In this document: piece after piece, positions 26,268-34,980 of the stretch | Layout: every line of letters starts with the position of its first letter | Position numbering within the stretch: position 1 is the stretch's first letter | NCBI RefSeq assembly: GCF_002001045.1 | Contig: NZ_MUNR01000014.1 | Coordinates: 62,001-126,000, forward strand | Direction: 5' to 3' | DNA length: 64,000 bases | Source: Rhodanobacter sp. C01 | GTDB taxonomy: Bacteria; Pseudomonadota; Gammaproteobacteria; Xanthomonadales; Rhodanobacteraceae | Position numbers and translations under genes: made by a program | The notes under the pieces: model-generated | What the model was told of the DNA's origin: nothing | The model's database searches: none | What the model saw: only the letters and a program-made list of their open reading frames with translations

Positions 26268-27043
26268 GCAACCTGCAGGCGCTGCAACAACACTTGCTGC
26301 AGGCCGTGCTGGCCGATCGGCCGCCGAAGCTGCCCGAGTTGCATGCCGATGCTCGTGGCGATGCCGCGAGTCGGCTGGCCATCTATCGAAACGGTTACCG
26401 CATCCGTCTGCGCGACGCGCTGGTTACCGAGTTTCCCGGACTGGCCGTGTTGACAGGTCGGCGTTTCGGCAGGCTGCTGGAAAGCTATGTCGAGGCGCAT
26501 CCGTCGGGTCACTACAACATCCGCTGGCACGGTGCCGGCCTGGCGGCGTTTCTGGAGTACGCGCTGCCCTGGCGCGACAAGCCCGAGCTGGCCGAGATGG
26601 CGCGGCTGGACTGGGCGATCTCCACGGCGTTTGATGTCGCCGATGAGCCCGTGCTTGGCGTGACGGATCTGGCCAGGGTGCGCGCAGACGCATGGGCCGG
26701 TCTGCACCTGCATCCGCAGGCGCACCTGCAGCTGCTGTCGGTCCGGCACAACGCCGAGGCTTTCCGCCGCGCTGCCGATCGCGGCGATCCCCGGCCGCGT
26801 CGGCGCCACTACGGCGAGGTACGTCATCTGCTGGTATGGCGCCAGTCCCTGACCGTGCGTTACCGGCAGATCGAGGCTGACGAGTGCTCGGCCCTGACCG
26901 GCGCCGTCGACGGCGAACCGTTTGCCTCGCTATGTGAACGACTGGCCGGCCATCGCGATCCGGCGAGCGCGATGCCGCGCATGGCAAGCCTGCTGCAGCA
27001 GTGGCTGAGCAGCGGACTGATCGGCGGCTTCTCGTCGCCTTGA
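26264..27043 (+). CDS. bufC: DUF2063 family protein (BufC-like, MNIO partner)
   Basis: A 259-aa protein of the DUF2063 family, the usual partner of DUF692 enzymes and thought to bind the precursor and present it to the MNIO. The N-terminal domain shows RLAIYRNGYRIRLRDALVTE and FPGLAVLTG, characteristic of the family, then AHPSGHYNIRWHG. Its ATG overlaps the BufB stop (ATGA). It is the last gene of the three-gene bufferin operon; an AraC gene starts 105 bp later. Confidence 0.9.
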   Translation: MSNLQALQQHLLQAVLADRPPKLPELHADARGDAASRLAIYRNGYRIRLRDALVTEFPGLAVLTGRRFGRLLESYVEAHPSGHYNIRWHGAGLAAFLEYALPWRDKPELAEMARLDWAISTAFDVADEPVLGVTDLARVRADAWAGLHLHPQAHLQLLSVRHNAEAFRRAADRGDPRPRRRHYGEVRHLLVWRQSLTVRYRQIEADECSALTGAVDGEPFASLCERLAGHRDPASAMPRMASLLQQWLSSGLIGGFSSP

Positions 27044-27148
27044 AGTTCCCCGCCTGGTGCCGGTGCCGACGGTGGCAAATTGAAGGTGTAACCTGCAGCG
27101 TGCTTCCGACGAAGTAAGCCTAAGAGCTACTCGACGGAAGGACTGCCC

Positions 27149-28084
27149 GTGTATATCGAACCCGATCCGATGTTGTCCCATGGACCGCATGCCGTCCCGA
27201 TCGGGCTGGCGTCGATCGAGCCGGCACTCGAATCGGTGCTCAATCAGTCCATGCTGCGGGTGGATGTCGTCGCCGAACTGCATCGCTGCGGCTCATGGTT
27301 CCTCGACGCGCCGCGCTACCACTGCGGTCTTTTCCATCTGGTCGGTGCGGGCCGCTGCCAGGTTCATTGCAGTGCACTGGAATGCGTGCTGGATCTGGAG
27401 GCGGGCGACCTGGTGATCTTCCCGCACGGCGATCCGCACAGGCTCGGCACGGATGGATGCGTCGATTCGCGGCACGGCGACCACACCAGTCTGATCTGCG
27501 GGGAGCTGCATTTCTCCGGCAACTCGCAGCATCCACTCAGCCACGCGCTGCCTGCGTGCTTCGTGGTGCGCTCGAAGGACGCCGGCGACACCTTTCGGCA
27601 GTTGTCACGCATGATGGTCGAGATGGTGAATGCCGGCTTGGCCGGTCGGCAGGTTCTGCTGAACAAGCTGGCCGATGCCCTGTTCACTCTTGCTGTCTGC
27701 GACTACGCCCATCGCGCGGGTGAGCGGCGTGGCGTATTCGCAGCGCTCGCGGATGTGCGCATTTCCAGGGTGCTGCAGGCGGTACATGAAACCCCGGGTC
27801 ACGCTTGGACCATGCAATCGCTGGCTTCGCATGCCTGCATGTCGCGCTCGGCGTTTGCCGAGCGGTTCACGCAATTGATGAAGATGCCGCCGATGCAGTA
27901 CGTCACGCAGTGGCGGGTGAGCATCGCCGAGCAATTGCTGCGCTCCCGGCAGCAATCCGTGGCCTGCATCGCCGAGCAGCTCGGTTACAGCAGCGAGGCA
28001 GCGTTCCGGCGTCTGTTCAAGCGGGTGAGCGGAATCAGCCCGGGGCGGATTCGTGCCGATGCCGCCAGCCGGGTGCTGAACTGA
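27149..28084 (+). CDS. AraC-family regulator with cupin sensor domain
   Basis: A 311-aa AraC/XylS protein. The N-terminal part (about 35-190) is an AraC cupin-type ligand domain (GLFHLVGAGRCQVH and DLVIFPHGDPHRLG). The C-terminal part (about 205-305) has two helix-turn-helix motifs (WTMQSLASHACMSRSAFAER and IAEQLGYSSEAAFRRLFKR). It starts at the GTG at 27149 behind GGAAGGA. It follows the bufferin operon on the same strand but may be independent. Cupin_6-type AraC proteins usually control neighbouring oxidoreductases; no such target is adjacent here. Confidence 0.9.
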   Translation: MYIEPDPMLSHGPHAVPIGLASIEPALESVLNQSMLRVDVVAELHRCGSWFLDAPRYHCGLFHLVGAGRCQVHCSALECVLDLEAGDLVIFPHGDPHRLGTDGCVDSRHGDHTSLICGELHFSGNSQHPLSHALPACFVVRSKDAGDTFRQLSRMMVEMVNAGLAGRQVLLNKLADALFTLAVCDYAHRAGERRGVFAALADVRISRVLQAVHETPGHAWTMQSLASHACMSRSAFAERFTQLMKMPPMQYVTQWRVSIAEQLLRSRQQSVACIAEQLGYSSEAAFRRLFKRVSGISPGRIRADAASRVLN

Positions 28085-28105
28085 ACGGCTTGAGCGTGGC
28101 TGGGA

Positions 28106-28130
28106 TGCCTGTCGCGCGCGTCGACAGGCA
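28106..28130. terminator. Convergent hairpin between AraC and M1 peptidase genes
   Basis: A perfect 9-bp stem (TGCCTGTCG, 28106-28114, and CGACAGGCA, 28122-28130) with a GC-rich loop in the 55-bp gap between two convergent genes. No T-run; possibly a bidirectional stop or mRNA end. Confidence 0.45.
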
Positions 28131-28139
28131 CCTGCCGCC

Positions 28140-30125
28140 TCACTGCTGCACAGTGAACGTGTTGTTGCTGCGGTCGCGGTCCGGAAGTGCATGCGCGGGG
28201 TCGATGGTGGCTGATTTCACCGGCTTGTCGCCATCCACTTGCAGGGTGAAGCTGTGGTGCTGTTGCCAGGTTTCCACCGGTACGCGCACGTCTTGTCTGC
28301 TGCCGTCGCTGTAGACCACTTCCAGCGTGGCCGGCAACACCAGCTGGTCCATATTGGCCACGGTCACCTGTGCCCCCTTGTGCCAGTCGCCATCGACCGG
28401 CGCCACGTTCTGCACGGCAAGATCCAGTTGCCAGTTGTGCTGATACCAGCCGCGCCAGAACCAGCCCAGATCCTCGCCGGTTTCGCTTTCCATGAAGCGG
28501 AAGAAATCCGACGGGCTGGGATGCTTGTACGCCCAGGTGGCGATGAAACGGCGGAACGCAGGGTCGAAACGCTCCGGCCCGATGATCTGCTCGCGCAGCA
28601 GCACCAGGCCGTAGGCGCTCTTGAAGTAAGTGATCGGGTGACGGTATTTCTCCGGCACCATGTCGGCACCGATCAGCATCGGCGGTGCGGCGGCATCGGC
28701 AAGCACTTTCGCCATCTGGTCGCCAGGGCTACCGCTGTGGGGTGCATATTCATTGTCGCGCTTGGGCGCGTATTCGCCGTGGTTGAAATGGTCAGCCTCG
28801 TAGACGTCGATGAAGGTGTTGAAACCCTCGTCGATCCAGGCATCGCGACGCTCGTTGCTGCCCACGATCATCGGGAACCAGCTGTGGCCGATCTCGTGCG
28901 CGATCAGCGCGTGCAGTTCGCTGCCACGGGAAGTCTTGTCATCGAAGGTGATGGCCGGATACTCCATGCCGCCAGCGGTACCAGCCTCGTTGATCGCAAC
29001 CGGCCAAGGATAGGGATACCACTGCTTCGAAAAGTACTCGGTCGCGGCCTTGAGGTATTCGGTGGCGCGTCCCCACGCCTCCTTGCCCGCGCTTTCGACC
29101 GGATAGGCCGACATCGCCAGCGCGGTCCGGCCTTCTGGCAGATTCATCCGTGCGGCGTCCCACACATAGGCCTTGGAGGCGCCGAAGGCCACGTCACGAC
29201 TGTTCTGGATGCGGAAGTGCCAGGTCAGCGTGCCGCCCTGCTTCGGACGGCTGGACGGCTGGGTGACTTCCTCGGCGGTGCGGATCATCACGGTGGTGTC
29301 GCTGTGACGCGCCTGCTCCAGTCGCTGCTGCTCGATCTTCGTGAGCACCTCGGTCGGATTCAGCAGTTCGCCGGAGCCGACCACGATCATGTCCGAGGGT
29401 ACGGTGACCGAATAATCGAAATCACCGTATTCCAGATAGAACTCCTGGTTGAGGTAGGGCGCGGTGTCCCACCCACGCAGGTCGTCGTAGACGCACATGC
29501 GCGGATACCACTGCGCGATCTCGAAGATGTCGCCGTTCTTGCTCGGGTTCACGTCGGTTCGGCCGCCGAACTCGCCAGGCACCGTGTAGCTCCATGCGAT
29601 ATGCACGCGCAGGCTGCCGCCATTGCCCTTCAGCGCCTCGGGCAGCTGTACCTGCATGCGGGTGTCGGACACCACCCATTTCACGGCCTGTTGATGGCCG
29701 TGCGCGTCTTCCACGGCGACCGAGGCGATGGTGTAGCCATCGGTGAATTCTTTCGGAAAGCGCTCCGTGAATGCGCCGCGCGCATCCTTGCGATAGCGGT
29801 TCTGATCCAGCTGCAGCCACAGCACGTCGAGTGAGTCCGGGCTGTGGTTGGTGTAACTGATCACCTCGCTGCCGCTGAGCTTGCGGCTGGCCGGGTCGAG
29901 CGTGGCCTTGATCTGGTAATCGGCGTGGTTCTGCCAGAACAGCGGGCCGGGCTTGCCGCTGGCCGAGCGATAGGCGTTCGCCGACTGTGGATAGACGTAG
30001 GGCGCAAAGGTCTGCAGTGGGTCGAAGCGTGAGGCAGTGCCGGCATCCGCGGCATGTACGGGCAATGTCGCTGTGGAAAGCAACGACAGGCAGGCAGCAA
30101 AGCATGGGAGCGTGAGGTTTTTCAT
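28140..30125 (-). CDS. Exported M1-family zinc metallopeptidase
   Basis: A 661-aa gluzincin aminopeptidase-like enzyme with a signal peptide (MKNLTLPCFAACLSLLSTAT, cleavage after VHA). Zinc motif HEIGH at residues 410-414 with the third ligand E433 (WIDEGFNTF), spaced HExxH-18-E as in M1 peptidases. GGMEYPAITF matches the substrate-recognition GxMEN region in modified form. A C-terminal tail after the catalytic part resembles the usual beta-sandwich. It would cleave N-terminal residues from periplasmic peptides. It lies 78 bp after the mannose isomerase gene on the same strand and may be co-transcribed with the mannoside genes. Confidence 0.92.
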   Translation of the reverse strand: MKNLTLPCFAACLSLLSTATLPVHAADAGTASRFDPLQTFAPYVYPQSANAYRSASGKPGPLFWQNHADYQIKATLDPASRKLSGSEVISYTNHSPDSLDVLWLQLDQNRYRKDARGAFTERFPKEFTDGYTIASVAVEDAHGHQQAVKWVVSDTRMQVQLPEALKGNGGSLRVHIAWSYTVPGEFGGRTDVNPSKNGDIFEIAQWYPRMCVYDDLRGWDTAPYLNQEFYLEYGDFDYSVTVPSDMIVVGSGELLNPTEVLTKIEQQRLEQARHSDTTVMIRTAEEVTQPSSRPKQGGTLTWHFRIQNSRDVAFGASKAYVWDAARMNLPEGRTALAMSAYPVESAGKEAWGRATEYLKAATEYFSKQWYPYPWPVAINEAGTAGGMEYPAITFDDKTSRGSELHALIAHEIGHSWFPMIVGSNERRDAWIDEGFNTFIDVYEADHFNHGEYAPKRDNEYAPHSGSPGDQMAKVLADAAAPPMLIGADMVPEKYRHPITYFKSAYGLVLLREQIIGPERFDPAFRRFIATWAYKHPSPSDFFRFMESETGEDLGWFWRGWYQHNWQLDLAVQNVAPVDGDWHKGAQVTVANMDQLVLPATLEVVYSDGSRQDVRVPVETWQQHHSFTLQVDGDKPVKSATIDPAHALPDRDRSNNTFTVQQ

Positions 30126-30203
30126 GCATCAGTTCCAGGGGATGGAGGTGCTTGCAGCATCAGGCATGCGGCGGAGGAAAGAATGGCGGCGCGTTCCGGA
30201 GGG

Positions 30204-31430
30204 TCAGCGCGGTGGCAACACATGCAACAGTTCGTAGCACGCGCCCATGGTGTGGTAGTCGGTCTTGCCGGCAGGGCTTTTCTCGTCGTCGATCTTGCGG
30301 TTGTCGCGGGTGAGGATGCGGTACCACGCGCCGTACTGGTGATCGACGAAATGCTGCCACGCGTACGCCCACAGTTTCCCGTACCAGTCGTCATAGACGG
30401 GCAGGCCGGTACGCGCATGTAGCAAGGCAGCGGTGACCAGCGATTCGGCCTGCACCCAGAAATACTTGTCGTCGTCGCACACGCTGCCGTCGGGCGCGAA
30501 GCCGTAGCAGATGCCGCCGTATTCCTTGTCCCAGGCACGTGCCAGCGCGGTGTCGAACAGCCGCTTCGCGGTCGGCAGCAGCCAGTCTTCCTCGCGGCCG
30601 CGTTCAAGCAACAGCGGCTCCAGGATCAGCAGAAGCTTGGCCCATTCGGTCTGGTGGCCCGGCTGAAAACCCCACGGGCGGAACAGGTGCTTCGGATCGT
30701 CGCGGTGGTAGTTCCAGTCGATGTTCCAGTTGCGGTCATAGTGCTCCCACACCAGTCCGCCAGTCTGGGCGGTCTGGCGGCGGGTCATGTGATCGGCAAG
30801 CGTGAGCGCGCGCTCCAGGTAGCGTGGCTCGTCGCTGGCCTGGTAGGCCGCCAGCATCGCCTCGCACATGTGCATGTTTGCGTTCTGCCCGCGGTAGTCG
30901 CTGAACTGCCAGTTGGCATCGGCCTCGTCGCGGTACAGCCCGGCGGCGGCATCCCAGTAGCGCTGTTCCAGCAGCCGCCAGGTTTCGTCCATCCATGCCG
31001 CGGCCTCGACGATGCCGGCTCGGTACGCGGTGGCATAGGCGAGCAGCACGAAGGCGACGCCGTAGGCGTGGTTGGTACGATCCTCCGGCTGGTTATCCAG
31101 CAGCGTCCAGGCATAGCCGCCGCTGCGCGGATCGCGATGCACCTCGCGCAGGTAGCGCAGGCCATGCCGCGCCGTATCGAGGTACTCGCTGCGGAGGGAG
31201 GCTGATGTATCGAGTTCGATCACTGCCATCGCGTAGTTGAAGATGAAACGCGTGCTGCTGACCAGGTGACGATGGCGGCGGTTGTAGATCGTGCCGTCGT
31301 CCTTGAAGTAGTGGAAGAAGCCACCAGTCGGATCGATCGCACGCGGGTGATAGAACGCCATCGTCTGCGCGATATGGCTGCGCAGGAAAGCGCTGGAACG
31401 GAAGTCGGGCATGGTCGATGGCGTGCTCAT
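30204..31430 (-). CDS. AGE-family sugar epimerase/isomerase, probable mannose isomerase
   Basis: A 408-aa (alpha/alpha)6-barrel enzyme of the N-acylglucosamine 2-epimerase superfamily. The N-terminus (FYHPRAIDPTGGFFHYFKDD, then RHLVSSTRFIFNYAMA) and the conserved HMCEAMLAAY, WEHYDRNW and PGHQTEWAKLLL segments place it with D-mannose/D-lyxose isomerases rather than GlcNAc epimerases. Predicted reaction: D-mannose to D-fructose in the cytoplasm (no signal peptide). It overlaps the fructokinase gene by ATGA (31427-31430), which supports mannose to fructose to fructose-6-phosphate. A cellobiose- or GlcNAc-epimerising activity is less likely in this context. Confidence 0.9.
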   Translation of the reverse strand: MSTPSTMPDFRSSAFLRSHIAQTMAFYHPRAIDPTGGFFHYFKDDGTIYNRRHRHLVSSTRFIFNYAMAVIELDTSASLRSEYLDTARHGLRYLREVHRDPRSGGYAWTLLDNQPEDRTNHAYGVAFVLLAYATAYRAGIVEAAAWMDETWRLLEQRYWDAAAGLYRDEADANWQFSDYRGQNANMHMCEAMLAAYQASDEPRYLERALTLADHMTRRQTAQTGGLVWEHYDRNWNIDWNYHRDDPKHLFRPWGFQPGHQTEWAKLLLILEPLLLERGREEDWLLPTAKRLFDTALARAWDKEYGGICYGFAPDGSVCDDDKYFWVQAESLVTAALLHARTGLPVYDDWYGKLWAYAWQHFVDHQYGAWYRILTRDNRKIDDEKSPAGKTDYHTMGACYELLHVLPPR

Positions 31431-32407
31431 GCCTGCTGCTCCATGAAGGCCAGCACTTCGTCGCCATGCGGCATCGCGGCGAACGAGCCTTGGCGGGTAA
31501 CGGTCAGTGCGCCGCAGGCAGCGGCGAAGCGCAGCATGGCGTGCAGGCGCGGCAGTTCGGTCACCAGCTGGTCGAGCCGGTCAGGTCCGGCCGCAAGCTC
31601 GGCGAGGCAGCACAGCAGGCCGCCGACGAAGGCATCGCCGGCGGCGGTGGAATCCACCACGTCGACCGGATAGCACGGTAGTTCGCCATCGGCATCGGGG
31701 TGGAACCAGCGCAGCGGTTTCGCGCCGTCGGTCACCACCACCAGCCGTGTGCGCCCCAGCCACAGCCGGTCGAGTGCAGCCTGCTCGCCATCCACCGCCA
31801 GCCACGCGAATTCCTCCGCGCTCAGCTTCACCACGTCGGCCAGATGCAGCGCCGGCCACAGCAGCAGTTGCGGATCGGTGCCAGCTGGCCACAGCGCCGG
31901 GCGCAGGTTGAGGTCGAAGCTGACCAGCGCGCCGGTGCCGTGCGCACGCTGCATGCCTTCGCGGGTGGTTGCGGCCAGGGCCGGGTCGGTCATGCTGTTG
32001 GAACAGACATGGAACACCTCGATATCACGGAAGGTATCGGCCCGGAAATGCGCCGGACGAAACAGCAGGTCGGCCGTATGTTCGCGGTAGAAACTGAAGC
32101 TGCGTTCGCCGTGCGCATCCAGCGTGACGAAGGCAAGCGCGGTATTCGCCGCATCAGTGCGCGCCACATCGTCGGTACCGACGCCGGCATGCCGCAGGCT
32201 GTCCAGCAGGAAATCGCCGAAACGATCCTGCGACAACATGCCGGCGAAACGTGCCGTACCGCCGAGCCGTGCCGCGGCCACCGCGACGTTGGCGGGGGCA
32301 CCCCCGGCAAACGGCACGAATTGCGGTGCGAAACCGGAGCCGTCACTGCCCTCGGCATGAAAATCGATCAGCGCTTCGCCAAAGCACAGGATGGGTGGTG
32401 TGGACAT
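31427..32407 (-). CDS. PfkB-family carbohydrate kinase, probable fructokinase
   Basis: A 326-aa ribokinase-fold sugar kinase. N-terminal CFGEALIDF and FAGGAPANVAVAAARLGG (PfkB signature 1) and C-terminal VDVVDSTAAGDAFVGGLL (signature 2; DSTAAGD replaces the common DTTGAGD but keeps the catalytic Asp). Overall it resembles ScrK-type fructokinases. Predicted to phosphorylate fructose made by the overlapping mannose isomerase. Order in the operon: LacI, MFS carrier, kinase, isomerase. A 48-bp gap separates it from the MFS gene. Confidence 0.9.
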   Translation of the reverse strand: MSTPPILCFGEALIDFHAEGSDGSGFAPQFVPFAGGAPANVAVAAARLGGTARFAGMLSQDRFGDFLLDSLRHAGVGTDDVARTDAANTALAFVTLDAHGERSFSFYREHTADLLFRPAHFRADTFRDIEVFHVCSNSMTDPALAATTREGMQRAHGTGALVSFDLNLRPALWPAGTDPQLLLWPALHLADVVKLSAEEFAWLAVDGEQAALDRLWLGRTRLVVVTDGAKPLRWFHPDADGELPCYPVDVVDSTAAGDAFVGGLLCCLAELAAGPDRLDQLVTELPRLHAMLRFAAACGALTVTRQGSFAAMPHGDEVLAFMEQQA

Positions 32408-32455
32408 GCAGGTGATTTCTCGGATTGGAAAGGCTCGGTGCGCGCAATGCGGTCT

Positions 32456-33772
32456 TCAGCTGGCTTGCGGCACGGTGCTTACCCTGGAGCCGCGAAGGCC
32501 GTAGAACACGATGTACAGGTAGCAGAGCAGCGGCAGGAAGAACGCGTGCTGCAGGCCGATGTGATCGGCCAACACGCCTTGCACGTAGGGAACCACAGCG
32601 CCGCCCACGATCGCCATGATCAGAAGGCTCGACGCCTTGCTGGTCATCGGCCCCAGTCGCTCGATGCCGAGCGCGAAGATGGTCGGGAACATGATCGAGT
32701 TGAACAGACCGATCGCGATGATGCTGTACACCGCAACGTCGCCACCACCGAGCATGGTAGTCAATACCAGCAGGGCATTGATCGTGGCGAACAGGGCGAG
32801 CAGCTTGCGCGGCGAAAATTTTGCCATCAGCGCCGAACCTATGAAGCGGCCGACCATCGCGCCGCCCCAGTACCAGGACACGTAGTGCGCTGCCTGCTGT
32901 TCGCTCATGTGGCCGATGTCGGGCATCGACAGGTAATTGACCATGAAGCTGCCGATCGACACTTCGGCGCCGACGTAGAAGAAGATGCCGAGCACACCGA
33001 ACAGCACATGCGGTTGGCGCAAGACTTCGATGAAGCCGTGCTTGCCATGATCGCCCTTGTCAGTCGTCTCGCTCAACGCCGGCAGGCGAAAAAGCCACAC
33101 GAAGATTGCCAGCAGGAACAGCACGACGGCCAGCCCGATGTACGGGAACTGCACGGCCTGCGCCTGCTGGGTGTCGTATAGCAGGCGCTGGGCCGGTGCC
33201 AGCGCGGCCAGCTCGTCGGGATTCTTCACGACGTTGGACAGGATCAGCAAGCCGCCGAACAACGGTGCCAGGGTGGTGCCGAGCGAATTCAGTGCTTGCG
33301 CCAGGGTCAGGCGACTGGAACTGGTCGTCTCCGATCCCAGCAATGCAACGTAGGGATTGGCAGCCACCTGCAGGACGGTGATGCCGGTGGCCAGCACGAA
33401 CAGCGCACCCAGGAAGGCGGGATACAGGTGCAGGTCGGCCGCAGGCCAGAAGCCGAGTGCGCCGAGTCCGGCGATTGCAAGTCCGGCCACGATGCCTTTC
33501 TTGTAGCCCAATGCGGCGACCAATCGCCCTGCTGGCAGTGCCATCAGGAAGTACGCACCGAAAAAGGTGAACTGCACCAGGATGGCCTGCGCATAGCCGA
33601 GCTGGAAGATCGACTTCAGATGCGGGATCAGGATGTCGTTGAGGCAGGTCAGGAAACCCCACATGAAGAAAATCGTGGTGAGCACGCCGAGCGCCATCGG
33701 GTAATCGGTATAGCGTTCACGGCCGCCGTTGGTGGCGACGCTGGATGACTGCGGTGGGGCGGCAAAGGCCAT
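32456..33772 (-). CDS. FucP-type sugar:proton MFS transporter
   Basis: A 438-aa inner-membrane permease with about twelve transmembrane helices, resembling the FucP/GluP (fucose, glucose/galactose) branch: FFMWGFLTCLNDILIPHLK, FFGAYFLMALPAG and GLFNSIMFPTIFALGIERLG are typical. It would import mannose or another hexose by proton symport. The gene begins 18 bp after the LacI stop and is followed by the kinase, so it is part of the mannose operon. Confidence 0.93.
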   Translation of the reverse strand: MAFAAPPQSSSVATNGGRERYTDYPMALGVLTTIFFMWGFLTCLNDILIPHLKSIFQLGYAQAILVQFTFFGAYFLMALPAGRLVAALGYKKGIVAGLAIAGLGALGFWPAADLHLYPAFLGALFVLATGITVLQVAANPYVALLGSETTSSSRLTLAQALNSLGTTLAPLFGGLLILSNVVKNPDELAALAPAQRLLYDTQQAQAVQFPYIGLAVVLFLLAIFVWLFRLPALSETTDKGDHGKHGFIEVLRQPHVLFGVLGIFFYVGAEVSIGSFMVNYLSMPDIGHMSEQQAAHYVSWYWGGAMVGRFIGSALMAKFSPRKLLALFATINALLVLTTMLGGGDVAVYSIIAIGLFNSIMFPTIFALGIERLGPMTSKASSLLIMAIVGGAVVPYVQGVLADHIGLQHAFFLPLLCYLYIVFYGLRGSRVSTVPQAS

Positions 33773-33790
33773 GCGGATTTCCTGGGTTGG

Positions 33791-34843
33791 TCAGGCGGTG
33801 TGGGGAGGACAGCTGCTTTCGCGCACCATCAATTTGACCGGCGCGATGGTGCGGCGGGTATCGGCCGAGGGTTCGCGCAGGCGTAGCAGCAGCAGTTCGG
33901 CCGCCTGGCGGCCGCGCTCGCGCGGGGCGGTACTGAGCGTGGTCAACGGCGGCATGCTCATGGATGCCTCGGCGATGTCGTCGAAGCCGGTCAGGGCGAA
34001 ATCGCGGCCCGGGTGCAGACCGCGCTGGTTCAATCCGAGCATCAGGCCCAGTGCCACCGCATCGTTGTAGCAGACTGCCGCAGTGGGTGCCGGCGTGGCC
34101 GCAAACAGCGCCGCAGTCTGGCTGGCGGCATCGAGCCGGGTTGGCGCGCATTCCACCTGCCAATGCGGTTCGATGCGCAGGCCGGCCGCCTGCATCGCCT
34201 CGGCATAACCGGCATGACGCTGGCGGCAGGAACTCGAGTCGCGATGCCCGCCGAAGAACGCAATGTGCCGGTGACCCCGCGAGATAAGGTGTTCGGTGGC
34301 GAGCCGCGTGCCGCGCTGGTTGTCCAGTATCAGCAGATCCCAGTGTGCGTATTCCGGCAGGTTGCCGCCGAGTTCGCGGTTGAACAACAGCAGCGGCGTC
34401 TGTGCACCCATTGCAGCCAGCACCTGCTGCGCACTGCTGCCTTCGGCCGGCGACAGGATGATGCCGGCTGGTCCGTGTTCGATCAGCGAGCCAAGCACGG
34501 CCTGCTCGCGTGTCGAGGATTCGCTGGTGCAACCGAGCAGGGTAACGAAGCCGGCGTCGCCGACCGCGGCGTCGACGCCGGCGGCGAACTCGGCAAAGAA
34601 CGGATTTGCCAGGTCGTTCAACACCAGTGCGATGCTGGATGAAGTACGTCGGCGCAGGTTGGCAGCGGCACGGTTGTAGACGTAGCCCTGGCGGCGCAGC
34701 TCCTCCTCGACGCGGGCGCGGGTGTGCTTGTTCACCAGCGGGCTGCCGCGCAGCACCAATGAGACCGTGGCGCGTGAGACATCACACCCGGCAGCGATAT
34801 CGCTGAGGGTGATCTTGCGTCGGACCGGCGTGGTGCTGTCCAT
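33791..34843 (-). CDS. LacI-family repressor of the mannoside locus
   Basis: A 350-aa LacI/GalR protein: helix-turn-helix at about 10-60 (ITLSDIAAGCDVSRATVSLV, hinge region NRAAANLRRRTSSSIALVL) and a periplasmic-binding-protein-like effector domain. The ATG at 34843 is preferred since GGAAATAA lies just upstream and the protein then starts MDSTTPVRRKITLSD; the longer frame would add 40 unlikely residues. It is divergent from the GH92 mannosidase gene, and two near-identical palindromes at 34855-34872 and 34948-34965 fit as its operators. The inducer is likely mannose or a manno-oligosaccharide. Confidence 0.92.
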   Translation of the reverse strand: MDSTTPVRRKITLSDIAAGCDVSRATVSLVLRGSPLVNKHTRARVEEELRRQGYVYNRAAANLRRRTSSSIALVLNDLANPFFAEFAAGVDAAVGDAGFVTLLGCTSESSTREQAVLGSLIEHGPAGIILSPAEGSSAQQVLAAMGAQTPLLLFNRELGGNLPEYAHWDLLILDNQRGTRLATEHLISRGHRHIAFFGGHRDSSSCRQRHAGYAEAMQAAGLRIEPHWQVECAPTRLDAASQTAALFAATPAPTAAVCYNDAVALGLMLGLNQRGLHPGRDFALTGFDDIAEASMSMPPLTTLSTAPRERGRQAAELLLLRLREPSADTRRTIAPVKLMVRESSCPPHTA

Positions 34844-34854
34844 CGTTATTTCCA

Positions 34855-34872
34855 GATTGGAACGATCCAAAT
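34855..34872. promoter_or_regulatory. LacI operator 1 (next to lacI start)
   Basis: GATTGGAACGATCCAAAT, matching operator 2 at 16 of 18 positions; the two differences are in the outer left half-site. It ends 11 bp before the LacI ATG, next to that gene's ribosome site, suggesting autoregulation. Confidence 0.75.
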
Positions 34873-34947
34873 GTAACCGTGTCCGTGCAACGCCGTCGAT
34901 CTCGCAACGCAACATGCGATGCGCCAGCGGCAGTGCTAGCGTGCTGT

Positions 34948-34965
34948 ATTTGGAACGATCCAAAT
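34948..34965. promoter_or_regulatory. LacI operator 2 (next to GH92 start)
   Basis: ATTTGGAACGATCCAAAT: perfect 6-bp half-sites ATTTGG/CCAAAT. It lies 15 bp before the GH92 ATG, directly upstream of the ribosome site. Centre-to-centre distance to operator 1 is 93 bp. Confidence 0.8.
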
Positions 34966-34980
34966 TCGGAGAATCGCCTG

